In this document: piece by piece, positions 36,786 through 49,498 of the stretch
Layout of the letters: every line of letters starts with the position of its first letter
How positions within the stretch are numbered: position 1 is the first letter of the stretch
From: Capitulum mitella
Lineage: Eukaryota; Arthropoda; Thecostraca; Pollicipedomorpha; Pollicipedidae
Assembly (NCBI GenBank): GCA_030062745.1
Contig: CP099839.1
Coordinates: 23,487,324 to 23,551,323, forward strand
Length of the DNA: 64,000 bases
Direction: 5' to 3'
Position numbers and translations under genes: made by a program
The notes under the pieces: model-generated
What the model saw: the letters and a program-made list of their open reading frames with translations, nothing else
Told to the model about the DNA's origin: nothing
The model's database searches: none

Positions 36786-38819
36786 AATGGCGGAGTTCGG
36801 GAGTTTTTTGCCCAGAGGTCCTGTTAACGCCGAGGCAGCGGGGGTTTCCTGGCTCTGCAAGTCGCCAAGCACGGCGAGAAAACGAGAGATCTCAATAAGT
36901 TTGACGGACATCCCGCTCCTGCGCCTTTATGGCTCGTTCAAGCTAGCAATCACGATGAAGTCTGACGTCCCTTACATTAGTTTTCGACAAGGTGTGGAGT
37001 CCATTAAGTCCTACTAAATCATGGTTTTTTTTCCTTTTTTGTTTAAGGTACGCAAAGATTGAATCATGATTTACTGAGATTATTTTCGACTGATCGGTGC
37101 GTTCATCGCCTCGTTCCCCGCGTACCGTCATTCACCGGCGGTCATAGACGAAGATTTTTTATCGCCGGCCTGAGACCACGATTTCCAAATCGTCACCAGA
37201 GTGCAATTAATCAGTGTCGATCTTTTGTCACCACTGCGAGCTTGGACCAGTCCGGGAATGATTCATGGCTAGCTGTGAATGGTTGGTTCTAAAAATATTC
37301 CTTTTACTTAACGTTTTAGAATTAGGGACTGTATGCCAACCTCAATCAAGGGACCTGCCTTGACTCAGTAGTCGGGAAAATGATTGCTTCTCTGATGATT
37401 TTTTTTTGGGGGGCGGCAAAAGCCTAGGATTTGGGGAAAGTGTAGGTCCTAGAAAAAATCGACGAAAGCACAGACATGCAGACGTAAAATAGGCGACTGC
37501 AAACACACATGCTGTCACGGGCTGCCGCCAGACGGCTACCGGCAGGTAAAAAATCACAAGCTATAAGTTTCTGCGTCACTTCTGTCGCCAACAGCGGATG
37601 CATGCTCATATGATTTCTGATCATTTATGCTGCTGACGCCAGTCAGATAAACGGTTGTTGCATGGACGTTTTGTTGGTTGTTTTCGCGCAACGGTAAATA
37701 GATAAAATGTTATTTTTACACGCCTTTTTGCATTACGGTATTCAGGGAGCAAAGCGCAGGACTGATTGATGACCAATACTAAGGATGTAATTCAAATCAT
37801 GTTGGTAGGACGAAAACAGAAAATCGGAAGAGGCTGTTTGGACACTGGGAAAGATAATTTGAATGATTGGGGAATGCCAAAACAGGTGTCAGTATGGATC
37901 TTTCGGCCACGAAAAAATGACTTAAAGATCATGGAGACATTTTAAGCCCATGAATGGCACCTTTAATGATTGCAAAACTGCTACTGACCACTAAAATTTG
38001 GGTGCAGTTTTTCTCCACGTCTCCACGTCAGGTCTTTATTAAGTGAGCGTAAGATAGCATTGTCTTTTAAGAAGTCATCGGTGATCGATACCTCGAAAAA
38101 AACATCTTCATCGTTGTTTGCTTAAAGCTATGTTCTGAGAACCGGACAACGCTTTCCCACCATTTGCCAAGAACCGAATAGGGTTTTGGACGCAGTTCAG
38201 ACGGTATGTTTTAATATTCGGTAACAACCTCCTCCAAAAAGGATATCTCCCTCCTCATACGGTTGGCGGTTTCTGGCCTACACGTACCACAAGCAAAAAT
38301 GTTCGGGTTGTGACATCTTTAAATCAACAGTCGGATACATGCAGCAATTTGTATGTTTTGCCTCTCAGGACCACGATATATCTCCAAAGGCCAAACAACC
38401 GCACATGTCTCCCAGCAAGCTGTCATCCCTGGTGCCATCCCTGTGACCAGTGGACTGGTACAAAGTCGGCAAAGTATATTTTGCGAACAAACCTTGTCTA
38501 ATGGAACATACCCACGTACGTCGTAGCTTTCACTCCGCGTATATCAGCACTGTCATCCATGGCAAAGTAATAATTTGGTTTAGATTTTGTGGCAAATGAG
38601 TTTACCTGGTGCGATGCGCCACGTGTGCGCTGTCGTGGGCGATGAGTCGTCCAGTTGCCGTCCGTCCTCGCCGTCCATTCCATCTAAATACCTGTTACTG
38701 GCCAACAGCAAGGAAGAACTTTACATTTTAATCAAATGCATGTAGTATATCATCGTGTAATATGCCGTACGCCGCACGGCGTAGTACTCAGTTCTCACAC
38801 TAACCCTCCCAGCCACCGG
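36786..38819. other. Intergenic spacer
   Basis: AT-rich, no gene. T/G-run at 37400-37415 inside a possible decayed repeat. Confidence 0.45.
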
Positions 38820-39140
38820 AATCATGCAAGCGTTCTCCCACAGCGGCGCGATGCGCTCCTGCCGGCGTGAGCAGACGGCGGCGGCGCCGCTGCAACGGCC
38901 GCCGTTCTCACCGCGGCCAAGGCCAATCGCGACCGATCAGCGCCAGGGGTGGGGCAGGAAAGGGCATAAAATTGGGCGCCGCTGCCTCCCAGCTGTCATC
39001 CGCCGGCGTGCCGGTGCACCGGGCTCCGATCGCTGGGTTCGGCTGGCGGCCTGGAGCGGCGAGGCGCGGCCGGTTTGACTGAGGCCGTGCTCTGCCCGGG
39101 ACCAGAGCGGCAGGAGGTGCCTGCCTCGGAGTTCTCGGGG
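38820..39140. other. CpG island
   Basis: CpG-rich, with GGCCAATCGCGACCGATCAG (about 38921, CCAAT core). TAACCCTCCCAGCCACCGG at about 38803 resembles the TIR element ends, but no partner end is seen. Confidence 0.4.
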
Positions 39141-39879
39141 CTGCTGTTGCGGAAATGATTGCCGCTGGTGGGGGTTTTCCGCAAGTGATGACAGATCGGG
39201 TTGATTGTCTAGAGGTGGACATCTCCGAGGAGTCAGGCGGCCAGAAGCTCCGAACAGTTTTCTACCGTGTCGATGTCGCGCGGTGTTTTTACGAGACCAA
39301 GATACCTTGGAAGCAATCGGTCGCATTCATCTACGTTTTACAAATCTTTCGGTAACACCAGGGATACAGAAGGATCATATCAGCTGTAGCACCAGCAGGA
39401 TGTGGGAGTGCAGTGGGGGAAAGTGCCCCCCCCCCCTTCCTTGTAGCATGACAAAATTTAGAATTTCCCAAAGGCGAAGCGTGGGAAGAACGGACTCGAA
39501 AATGTAGTTTCCCCTTACCCTGGATAAGTGGTGCCGCGCTGGATTCTACAGCTGTTTTAGGGCAGCATAAGTCTTGGTAGAGTGAGAATATAAAATCAAA
39601 ATACGAATCTATTTCGACGGATGTTCTACCTTCTAAAGGCTCAAATGTCCAGCTTGTGCTGTTGGCAGCGATCCACGGGACGCAGCAATATCCTGAATAA
39701 CTCCGCAGAACAAAATCCCCCGCCATGAGTCAGTGAACAGTTCTTCTATACACTCTTCGCGTTTCCTTTAACTCTTCGAAGAACTTTTACTCCTCGCAGA
39801 ACTTTAACCTGTCGAGAGCCATTTCCCCCAAAAGCCAATACCTCCCAGCTTCCTCTCGCAGAGCCAGATTCCTCGCCCG
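39141..39879. other. Intergenic spacer
   Basis: Has a long C-run near 39425-39437 in a GTGGGGGAAAGTGCCCC context, likely an old repeat relic. No gene. Confidence 0.4.
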
Positions 39880-40740
39880 TTGCCTGGAGCAGCCCGCGGT
39901 GCCGGCCTCGCTCCTGCCGCGATCGGCCGTCGTTTCCGGCCGGCGCGCGAGAGGGCGTCGCACCGCGCCGGCTCCGCGGCGCCGCCGCCGGGGCCGCGTG
40001 CTGACAGCCTATCTCGGGCGCCGCGCGGCCGCGGGCGGGCGCACACTGTAGGCCATGAGCGGCGGCGGCGGCCCCGATACGCTGCCGTGCCGGCCGCCAG
40101 TTCCGCCGCCTAATCAGAGGCTGATTGTCGTCGGCGTTGGCGGCGCCCTCCGCCGCGGATAACCACTGTTATCCGAGGCGGAGGGCGGCCGCGGCCCGCC
40201 CGGTGGCCGCGCGCCGGCCGGCCTTGCAAGGATGCTGCCGGACGGCGCGGAGGGCTGGCCTCGTCGCCTGTCCCGAGGCGGTCACGGAACTCGGGTCGCG
40301 CCGGGGGCGCCGAGGTCGGCAGGGGGAGGGGTGGCCCCTCGGCCGGAGGGCGGGTGACAGTCGCACACGCCGGCCGTGTCCGGCCGCCCTCGGCCGCCGC
40401 CGCGTGCCCTATCGCCGGCGAGGGGGCGGCCGGCGGCGGCGGCGGCCGGCGGCCGGCTGGCGTGCTGACCGGTCATAACGCGGCGTGATGACCGCCGGCG
40501 GGCGCGGCGCGATCGTGGGAACCCGGCCCGGTAACGGTGAGCGGCCGGCCGGAGAGCGGCCGGCGCCGGCCGGTGAAAGACGCCGCGCGCCGGCCGCCGC
40601 CGTGTCACGACCGCGGGTCACGCCGAGGTCGCCGCGCCGCGCCGGCGACCGCGCCGGACGTGCAGACGCCGACGGCGAAACAGCCGCTGGGAGTCTCACC
40701 ACGAGTCGCTACCGAGGAGTTGGCGACGCTGCGCTCGTCG
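39880..40740. other. Large CpG island containing the 40.14 kb inverted repeat
   Basis: Among the most CpG-dense segments. Runs of CGGCGGCGGC and GGCCGGCCGG. The clear AT islet besides the inverted repeat is CTAATCAGAGGCTGATTGTC (about 40110), itself an inverted-repeat-like pair of ATCAG/CTGAT. Confidence 0.5.
40144..40187. repeat. Inverted repeat, 20-bp arms, 4-base loop, inside a CpG island
   Basis: Arm CGCCCTCCGCCGCGGATAAC (40144-40163), loop CACT, then an arm complementary at 19 of 20 positions (40168-40187). The centre places GGATAAC and GTTATCC as an inverted pair. It could be a paired GATA- or Six/Otx-like site, or a hairpin. Confidence 0.93.
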
Positions 40741-42289
40741 GTGCAGCCTATGATGTGATGACTACGGCTGCATCAGCAACGAATGCTATTTTACGGTTTC
40801 AACCAATGATTTTGGTGGTCGCTAGGAAGCAGCTATTACTCCTGCTATGTTCTGACCGAATCCATCTTGGCTTGAGTACGTGAGAAATATGGACTCGGTT
40901 TCGCGATCTCAGATTGAGCTGTTAAAATTAGCCATCGCATGTTAGTTAGCTTCGTTTGGTTTCTGAACGCGTTGCTCGAATTGCTGGCCTCCTTTACGTC
41001 CCTTTAACACCGCTCCAGCGGTGCGCAAGGCGCCAGTACGTTAGTGGTTAGCTATATCCATTGTCTGCAGCATTACTGTTTCGAAGAAATGTATAGATAT
41101 ATGCGGCCACAAATACCGAAAAGTCTTTTTTTCTTCCGCAAATGAAGTGGAAACCGTGGAACAGTCTTATTCGCTGCCCCGGGCCGATGAAAAGTTTTTG
41201 ATTGGCTGAAGGCAATAACGTCGAGACGTAAAAAGAGAAACTTTGGAAAGATAATTTACCCATCGTATGTTAGATGCACCAGAGGCCCATGGTTCATCAT
41301 GGTATGGTTGATGTCTGCTGAAAACTGCTGCTTATTAAATACTTTTCACATTATGTTATGAATAGCACCAAGTCCTCTTCGTAAGTATCTCACATGAAAT
41401 ATTTATTCAGAGTAAAAGAAACAGAGCTTTCTTTTCTTTTCTCAGGCAGCAGTGTTCATCAGACATTACTTTGGTCCATACTGTTTCCTGGCAGCATTAT
41501 TCTGCTCATCAAGGCAACACATAGCCGCTTTTTTGATGACAGCTAGGCCTGATCTTCCACGAAACTCGTTTGCAGGTAAAAACTAGTTTTTTCTTAAAGA
41601 GGTGTAGGCCATCCCTCAGCTCAGGTGCCTGTGATAGTTTGTTGATTATTCTCGTCGGTTTAGCGCCCTATGGACTCAAACTTGCGTTGGTAATGGATAA
41701 TCTTTATTAATCACATTTCTTTGTTTCCTTCTTTCTTTTTTTGCTCCTAAAGTCCTAATAAGAAATTTCGACCGTTAGTCTGTTTTCACGAAACTACAGC
41801 AGTATCCAACTTCAATCGCATCTATGTCCTAATCTTCATGTATTCGTATAGCAATGAAATATTTCGAAAAAAGGATTCATGATTTCTCATAGATTCCAGG
41901 CAGAAACGACAATGTCGCACAAAAACAAGATCACTTTGGTTCTCTATAGGTCCAGATATTTTCAGGATCAGTCTTGAATGAACATTGCCAAGTGTGGATG
42001 AATGTTATTGTGAAAGAACAGGCAGGCTCGTTGTCCCCGTCTCAAATATATTTTATCTGATTAGTTTGTGACGGCACAAAGTCGCAGGCCTCAGTTTTGA
42101 TGAGCCCAGACGTGACTGACCATTGCTTCACTAAGTCTGGCCTATGGCATGACGACATCGGATGGAGCCAAACACCGTCTCTCTTACGCTAGCCGAGACG
42201 ACATGGACTTGCCATGAAGCCTTGTGAAATGCGCCGACTGTGGAGAAATGCGGATGAGATCATTCGCCTCGAACTCCGCTGGACAGCCA
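40741..42289. other. Intergenic spacer
   Basis: AT-rich, stop-rich in all frames. Nothing recognised. Confidence 0.45.
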
Positions 42290-42640
42290 ACCTACAGCCG
42301 CAACCGACCGCCCGACGTGGCTTGAATCGACTCAGCCAGCTACAGCAGTCTGCACTTCCCGGTCAGCTTGCTGGGTCGGCCTGTGGTTCCCGATCACCCT
42401 GCAGACCTCCAGCCCCCGCTCAACCGGCTGGGTCGGCCTGCAGTCTCCGGTCGGCGGCGGCCCGGTCGGTGGACCGCAGGATTGCGCCCCGTCACGAGGC
42501 GGCTGCACGACGCCCTCCGGGGAGGCAGGGCCGGGTCCCGACTGTCGGGGAGGCAGGACTGGGCTACGGAGGATAAAGGGCCGGGCTGCAGGGGAGGGAG
42601 GGCCGGGTGGCCGAGAAGACAGGACCAAGATCGGCCGTCC
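42290..42640. other. GC-rich block with internal degenerate repeats
   Basis: GCTGGGTCGGCCTG occurs twice (about 42369, 42428). GGGGAGGCAGG occurs twice (about 42519, 42547), with related GGGAGGGAGGGCCGGG. Short-period duplication rather than coding. Confidence 0.45.
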
Positions 42641-44479
42641 ACGCCATGGCTCGAGTCCTTCTATCGAGTTCCCTCAGTCTGGGATTCCCCAGCTACTTGC
42701 ACTTGTTCGTCTGGACTTCTGGACAGAATATCCTGCCGGGTATTCCGATGGTAGCCTGTGCCTCGGTTTGGACTGGTACCGGTCTACCTGCTCCCCCCTC
42801 TAAGTGCGGTATCATCTACCAGTGCTTTGGTGATCAATTATTATGAGTTGAGTAGTGGCGGATTCTGGTGCCTACACTCAGATGAAGTTTAACTGACATA
42901 TGACTGACGGCAGTAATCGACTATTTGTTTTGGAGTGTAAAGGAAAGGGAACCTTCCAGAAGTGAGGTTAAGTATAGCTTGCCGTAGTGAGGATTTTTGT
43001 GGCGGAACAATGGGCTAGTATGTGTCCTTAAACGCATCAGATATTTAACAACATAGGACAAGTAATGGTCTAGTTGCAAAGTAAAACTTCAAGCTGAGGG
43101 GATTTTACGCCTGTGGCCACCTCTTGTCTTTCTAGTTATGTAGGGCAATGAGTCAATGGACACACCATGAGATCATTCGATAATTTAGAGAGTTTACAGA
43201 CATGGAGAGCACTCGTGTTGAGATCTGCCGAAGACAATTTCAGTCATGCAATCTTTTGACATTGGTGAGGTATCCACGATTGAAGATCGTCAGTGACCGC
43301 CACTACAGTGTTTGTCTGATGTCCTTAATTCACACCACGTCAATAACACATTTGTTCCCCTAGGTCATATTCTTAATTAATGCCTTCTACTCGGTTTACT
43401 ATTTACTCTTACTCTTTCATTTAACTCCTTTATCTACTATCGTTCTTATCAATTTGCAAGCAACCTAATTTTGGTTTCTGACAGCCTGAGGCAAGCAGAA
43501 GAATATATCTGGACATCTACTTCGCCAGCTGTCACATAGGCATGGCCGCAAATGAACAATATGATCCCATGAATTCCTTGATCATCGCCCAGTGTAAAAT
43601 GATGTCTTCATTCCGATTCAATGCTACCTACTCAAAGAGCATAAAGTCTTTTTGTCAGCGTTAACTGAGTGTAGCGATGTGTGAGACTACCCATGTTTTG
43701 TAAAAGGAGCCAATGACTTGTTGGGCTGTCATCTTTTAAGTCCGAACGGCCGTGGCTCACTGGTGTCATTACATCGATATCTGTGCTCGCTTTCAGCAAA
43801 ATCTTCACGTTTTTCAGCTACATGAATATCTGGCTGCCGGCTTTGTGATCCACTGACTACCTCACCACATTCTTTTCCAGGCCTCTGCGTGCGCGCCTTT
43901 TGCCTTGTCACAAGCGAACAATTCGTTAGAGTCCCCGGCATTCTTCGCGTGCAATTTGCACTCGTTTTTCACCGCTCCCTGTGCCGCATTAGCCGGGCTC
44001 GGTGGTAACGCGTAGATCACGGCAATGTTTCGCTGCTTTTGGCGCGTCCACGCCGACTTCGTAACGTGACACGGCGTCTTTACCCGCTTCAGGACAGAGG
44101 CGAACGCTTCAGCGCCGAGAGAGCGCCATAACGAGCCAAAGCTGTCTTCCAAGTTCAAATATGTGTTCCACCTGACAAAGGGCATGGCAGGTTTCCAGCT
44201 TACATGATTTCTTTTCATTATTACTCTTCTTTGTCTTCGCCTACATAACATTGAGTGCTAGGGTCGGTCATGCTGGGGTGCTTCGCTTTGTCCCACTTGG
44301 AGTGAGGCAACCCCGCGTCCGGCCTGATGGTCTCATCTTGCCCGGCTAAGCACCTTTCTCTCCGCCCAATATTCCCACGTTATTATCGTCATCCGGGTAT
44401 TTTGGTTTCTTCGTCTTAACCTCCCCATTGACCCCTGGTATACATAGAGGCTGCCGGTGCCGTTCACCACACTCGACGC
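42641..44479. other. Intergenic spacer
   Basis: AT-rich left part. The 129-codon minus frame 43862-44251 is lysine/alanine-rich and unrecognised. Confidence 0.35.
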
Positions 44480-45292
44480 GCATTAGAGGTGGACAAAAAC
44501 GGTGCGGGTCAGCCGGCGCCGGGCACCGCCAATAGGGCACCGCCGCTCCGGTAATCGGTCCGAGCATTAAACTGTAATAGCAAATCACCAGCGGGGTAAT
44601 GGAAAAGCAGGCCCGCGTTGCGGTGCCGCCGCTCCGGGGAGGTCGGAGCGGCGCCGGCAGGCGGACCGGGCCGAGGCCGGCCCAGCTCCGATCTCAGATC
44701 GGCCCAGATCATCTCAGATTGCGGCCGGTGTGATCCGCAGGCCGGACCGCGCGGCTAGCGTGAGCGCGCCGGCTGACGGCGAAACGAGTATCCCGCGGCA
44801 TGCCGGCGTCAGTTAGCTGAAGACAATGGCCATTTTACCGCCACGATATTTGCGTTCGAATCGATGAGCTGCAATAACGAGTCGCTACCGAATGCCAGCG
44901 GGAGCGGTGGCCGGCCGCCGCTCCCCAGGACCTGGCCATTGCTCGCCGCCGTCTGCCATTGTTAACGCCGCCTAAACCTTCGCCGCGTGCATGATTTTCA
45001 TCCCGAAACACTGCGTCATCTCGGGGCACTCCTGCGCACCTGCCGGCCGCCGCCGCCGGGACGCCCCCCGCCGCGCGCCCGCGGCGGGGGCCGCCGGCTG
45101 CCGGGCGGCGAGCGCGCGCGCCCCTTTGTTCCGCGTGACCTCGCCGCCGGCGACTGACCCCGCGTCTGGAGATGACACGGGCCGCCGGCGCGCAGGCGGC
45201 CGATCGCGAAGATGGCCGGCGGGCGGGGCGCTATCGATTGGCGTCTGCGCCGCGGCCGCCGGATCAGCGCCGGCGCCCGGCGGATCTGGTGA

Positions 45293-45325
<33 letters not shown>

Positions 45326-45480
45326 TAAGCCGTCTGTGCATGCACCGGCGTCTGGGCCGGCGCCCCGGCCCCCGGTTACCGCGGTCGTCTCGGGGAGTGC
45401 CGACCCCGCTCGCCGTGGGGCTGATGCCGCCGAGACGAGATCCTGTTGGGATTGTCGGGTGGGGTTTTGGGACGGTGGCT
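44480..45480. promoter_or_regulatory. CpG island with candidate enhancer cores
   Basis: Two AT-containing cores in CpG-rich DNA. 44540-44610 has GGTAATCGG, GAGCATTAAACTGTAATAGC and GGGGTAATGG. 44815-44990 has GGCCATTTTACCGCC, CCATTGTTAAC (Sox-like plus homeodomain, 44956-44966) and GCATGATTTTCATC. CACCGCCGCTCCGG occurs as near-copies at about 44535 and 44622. No gene recognised. Confidence 0.4.
45296..45323. repeat. (CCG)n microsatellite
   Basis: About nine CCG/GCC units inside the 44.5-45.5 kb island. A polyproline frame over it is not evidence of a gene. Confidence 0.93.
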
Positions 45481-46189
45481 TTTCTCGGTACAGCCGCGCC
45501 CGGCTGTGCTGTCACATGTTTATGTGGCCTAGCTGTAATCATGAATACTGTGGGGCGCTGAAACCTGGCATCCTGCAGCCGAACCGAGCGGCGTGAGGAG
45601 AGCACGTAGGAACGGGGAGACACGAGTTTTATGGGCTTCAAATAAAGGCCTGTGGTGTCGCTTGCAAACAACCATCTGAAAGCTTACGATCGAAAACTTA
45701 CACTTCTGGCGGGTGGTCAGAGGAATCGTTTTTGGGTGGCAACCAGCTCAGCAGTTTATGAAAGTTCCTGTTAGGAAAGCCCCAGCACAGCTGTGACTGC
45801 AGTGCGGTAGGTGTCGCAACTAGTCCTTTTGAATTAGCAGCGTGAATAGTGGGTAAATCCAAAGTCTCGTCTCATCTGGACTGAGGGGAAGGCCAATCAT
45901 TCCCGGCACACCCACCAAGTTACTGTATGTTGAACATTTTGAGACCTCCGAAGCCAGAAAATCTCTTTTGCGCCTCCCGGTAACGTTCGTTATGTCGCCG
46001 CTAAGCAGGCCTATCACGTCAACGAGAACGCTTTCAATGAAACTCGAAAAGCGCCGACACGACCTGCACACGGTATCCAACGCTAATGTGAAAAGCGTGA
46101 GGTGTCCTGTCATTATCAAGGAATCTCGTGGCTCATTTTGGCGATCGCAGACGCAATAGTTAATTTCCAGCAAACGATCAGCCGAAAAA
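45481..46189. other. Intergenic spacer between two candidate enhancers
   Basis: Neutral composition. The minus frame 45820-46203 is unrecognised. No gene. Confidence 0.4.
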
Positions 46190-46740
46190 GCTACACTGGC
46201 CATTATCTTTAACGGCGTGTTATTTCGCCCGCCTATTACCAGACAGCATTAGCCGCAAATGGACCTCCCAGATCTAAAACAAACATAGCCATTACCGGTC
46301 GCCGGCCGTGTCGTACCAGTTTTTAAGGCGGCCCGGGAGCGGCGATTATCATTATTGTGCGCCTGCTGTGTCGGGATTTATTATCAATAATGCCGCTCTC
46401 GTGTGTGGTCGCCCGCGCCGTTCCCAGCGGCCGGCGCGCGGCGTCCGCGCGGCGCAATCGCCGCGGTCGCGCGGGTCAACGGGGGCGGCGCGGCGCCGGC
46501 GTGCCGTACCCGTATCGCGTGTCGCCTAAACGGGCGCTTTTTGCCGTGGCTGCGGCGGCGGCCGCCGCCGGCCGCCGTCGCCGCTACCGCGCTCGGGGCG
46601 GATGCGGCGTCGGTCGGCTCGGCTAAGCCGCCGGTGGCAAGAGCCGCGGCTGATTAGTCGCCATTGGCGCCGATTCGTGCGGAGGTGTGGCCCGCAGCTG
46701 CGGAACGGAGCTCTCGTGGCGGATGGGCCGGGGCGGCCCG
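46190..46740. promoter_or_regulatory. Candidate enhancer with homeodomain-like sites plus CpG island
   Basis: The left half (46190-46400) is a mix of AT-rich motifs in a GC setting: GTGTTATTTCGCC, GCATTAGCC, GCCATTACCGG, GATTATCATTATTG (46344-46357) and ATTTATTATCAATAATG (46376-46392, partly self-complementary). The right half is a CpG island. Confidence 0.4.
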
Positions 46741-49498
46741 TTATCCGGAGCCGGACTGCGGGTTCTCGCTCCGCTCAGTGAGCTCTGGATCCGTGCAGCG
46801 GTCTCGGGTTTCGGGTGCCAAGGTGTGATCCAGAGCTGGGTCGTTGTCCCAGCTAGTTCTCCTCATTTGTTTCGAAAGCGTGTGTGTTCATGGCGAGCGT
46901 GGCTCGCCTCACAACCTACGACTTGTGTATGATGAACAAAGAATGCCAGACGTCATTTACACCAACGTTAGCATCCAAACATGTCTCGACGTATCAAAAT
47001 CGCCGTATCAAGCTGCGACGGATAGGTATAACTCGCCGATGACGAAACACGACAGCCTTTACCCGTGCATGACGTTCCAGAGGAACCGTCGCGTGAGGAC
47101 GTGTGCCACTGTTTGACTCAAACGTGAAAATCTGTTGATTGCTCGGGGTGATAAGACGTGAGTGGACAGCGCAGCATGAGACGAAGACTGCAATGATATT
47201 CAGTCTGCTGCATTGTGCTGGAAAACTCGGACACGTGTGTACTGTTGCAATGTGCTTTTCATTTGCAAGCTTGTGAGCTGTAAGATTTTGGAAGCATGCA
47301 TAAAGACAGTCCATCACCCAACAGCCTTTCTAAACATTATCGCTTGCAGGAAATACAATTTTTAGAAGCCGAGAACGTTTGTTAATAAACGTTGGAGAGG
47401 AAGGTGACGATATGCGGAAACTCAGCATTTTTTTTAGAAACAAAGTAATTTATCTTTAAAATACACCTATGCTGCTATGCTGCTGGTCTAGAAGACACAA
47501 AGACCTAAAACAGCTGTTTTTGGTGCACAATTTGCTTTGCTGATCACGTCCTTCCGACAGTGAGACTCCGCCTGGTAAAGCTGGCGATAACACAGCATCG
47601 GTCGGTTCTACGCGGCTGGTAAGGCTGATGCGCATCTGAAACCTGTGTTTGGTGGCCCGAAGCGTGGGCAGGCCAGAGTATTACGCCCTCGGTAGTTGCC
47701 AGCTTGTGCTGCAGGAATTGGTAACGTTTGCTCGCACTGGCCAGATTAAAGCAGCCGCAAACAGGGTGGCGTGGCTCTGAATTCAGAGATGCAGCCAGAT
47801 GACCGCTCATCGCCCCAGACCGACAGCGGATTGCGGTCAGGCTGTCGGTGCGGTCTGCAGCTACGAACTGGTGGTCTAAAGTCACCTCTGCTGCTGCTTG
47901 AAGCTGTTTAAATTGCTGAATTTATTTGCTGGCATAGATCTGGCAGACCGCATTGCTCTTTGAAGTCGTTCCGAGACCGAAATCAGCGCTATCCGTGAGC
48001 GCTGAGTAGATCATGACTGTCGCCATTCTCTCCTCGTTCAAACTGTTAGCATGGCTTTGGTGTATTCAGATAACGTCGACGGGTGTGATACCCGCAATTT
48101 CCAAAGTCTGCCGAACGTGGTCAAGAACGTTAGAAATATCGGAAAGTTAGAAAACGACATCACCATCCAGGGAAGATCGAGCGATACCAATTTATGACTC
48201 CAAAGGTTTTTAAAACGCTGTATTTCGTGCATCCACACGCATTGTGCAGGTATGTCTAACACGGCAGAGTGCTGTATAGGAGCCAAAAGCGATGGAAATA
48301 ACACAGTTAAGAAATTGGCAGGCAATGACAGTCATACACCGATGTTTGCTCGACATTCGCAGTCCAGCTCATACTCAGGGTTAATTCCCATAATCGTGGA
48401 TAAACGCGTTGTATGCAAGGGATTTTTGCGCGGCTGGGACCGGCAGGCTAAGCTTTTTACCTGTTGAGACATTCCAGCAAAAAAGGCTTATGGTAAGCTT
48501 CTCTTAGGAACACTGCTAAATGCCACTGTTGATGGATGACCGACTTAATGAATCTAAATAGCTCTTTTTCACCTATTAAGTGCGAACCTTGGTGCAATTT
48601 AAGGCGAATGTTTCGGTTATTTATTGATGATAACTGCCTGTTTTGTCGTGAAAAATCAACTATGAGGTTGCCTGATGCTTCTTCAGTGTTTCTACCACCA
48701 TGCCGTCTACTTTATTAAAGTGGCTACAAGTCTGCATGTCTGAAAACGCATGCATTTGTCCAACAAACTCGGTTGTTTTGGCCAGGTAACCGTTCTTTAT
48801 CTGTTGACGATATGGCTTCAGTTCTACGGACAACAAACAGTCATTTATGCCATCGAAAAATAAACGTAAACAGCCGGAGCTAGAGAGTGAGAGTGCGCTG
48901 TGGGACACAACAGCCTCCATAATTTGGAAAACGGTACTGTTTTTTCTGGAGGCGTATTTTATGGTTTGTTCACCCCTTAACTTTGCAATCATCCCGCCAT
49001 TTCTTCACACACATTATGACATTTGTGTAGCATTTGATTACAGACATGGCAGACGATTACAGACGTGGCACGCTGTCACGTGCTCATCTTTAAGCCGTCG
49101 CGACGGTGCCTGTGACAAGTTTGATGCTGAGCCAACGAGAAATCAATCTCCTTCACTTTTTTGACAGTCAGGGCCAATATGTATGTTTTTGGGGTCTCGT
49201 AGCCTCTGCTAGTTATCAACATTGGCCTCTCAGCCTCGGCTAAGTCCAATGTGCCTTGGAATATCCGCGGAGGTGCCGGCAATAGTGCTAAAGTTCTGCA
49301 TCGTGAGAATCACGCATCTCGCAGATGAATTTCTCCTTTAGAGCTGCAGGTGATGAAATTGCCCAATTAGGTACAGATCCGAGATGTAGACTAATTGCTT
49401 ACTGGAATAGACTCATGTCAAGGTTATCTCTAAATTATCAACACTAAGAATACATGGCAGCATTCCGGGTGTACTTTAGGTCTATGTCAGTGTGCGCG
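46741..49498. other. Intergenic spacer
   Basis: About 2.7 kb, AT-rich. A short duplication GATTACAGAC(A/G)TGGCA at about 49035-49070. No gene recognised. Confidence 0.45.

Noticed and set aside
38803-38822. Possible third TTAA-family terminus (TAACCCTCCCAGCCACCGG)
   Set aside because: Preceded by C rather than T, so no TTAA, and no opposite end found within 2 kb.
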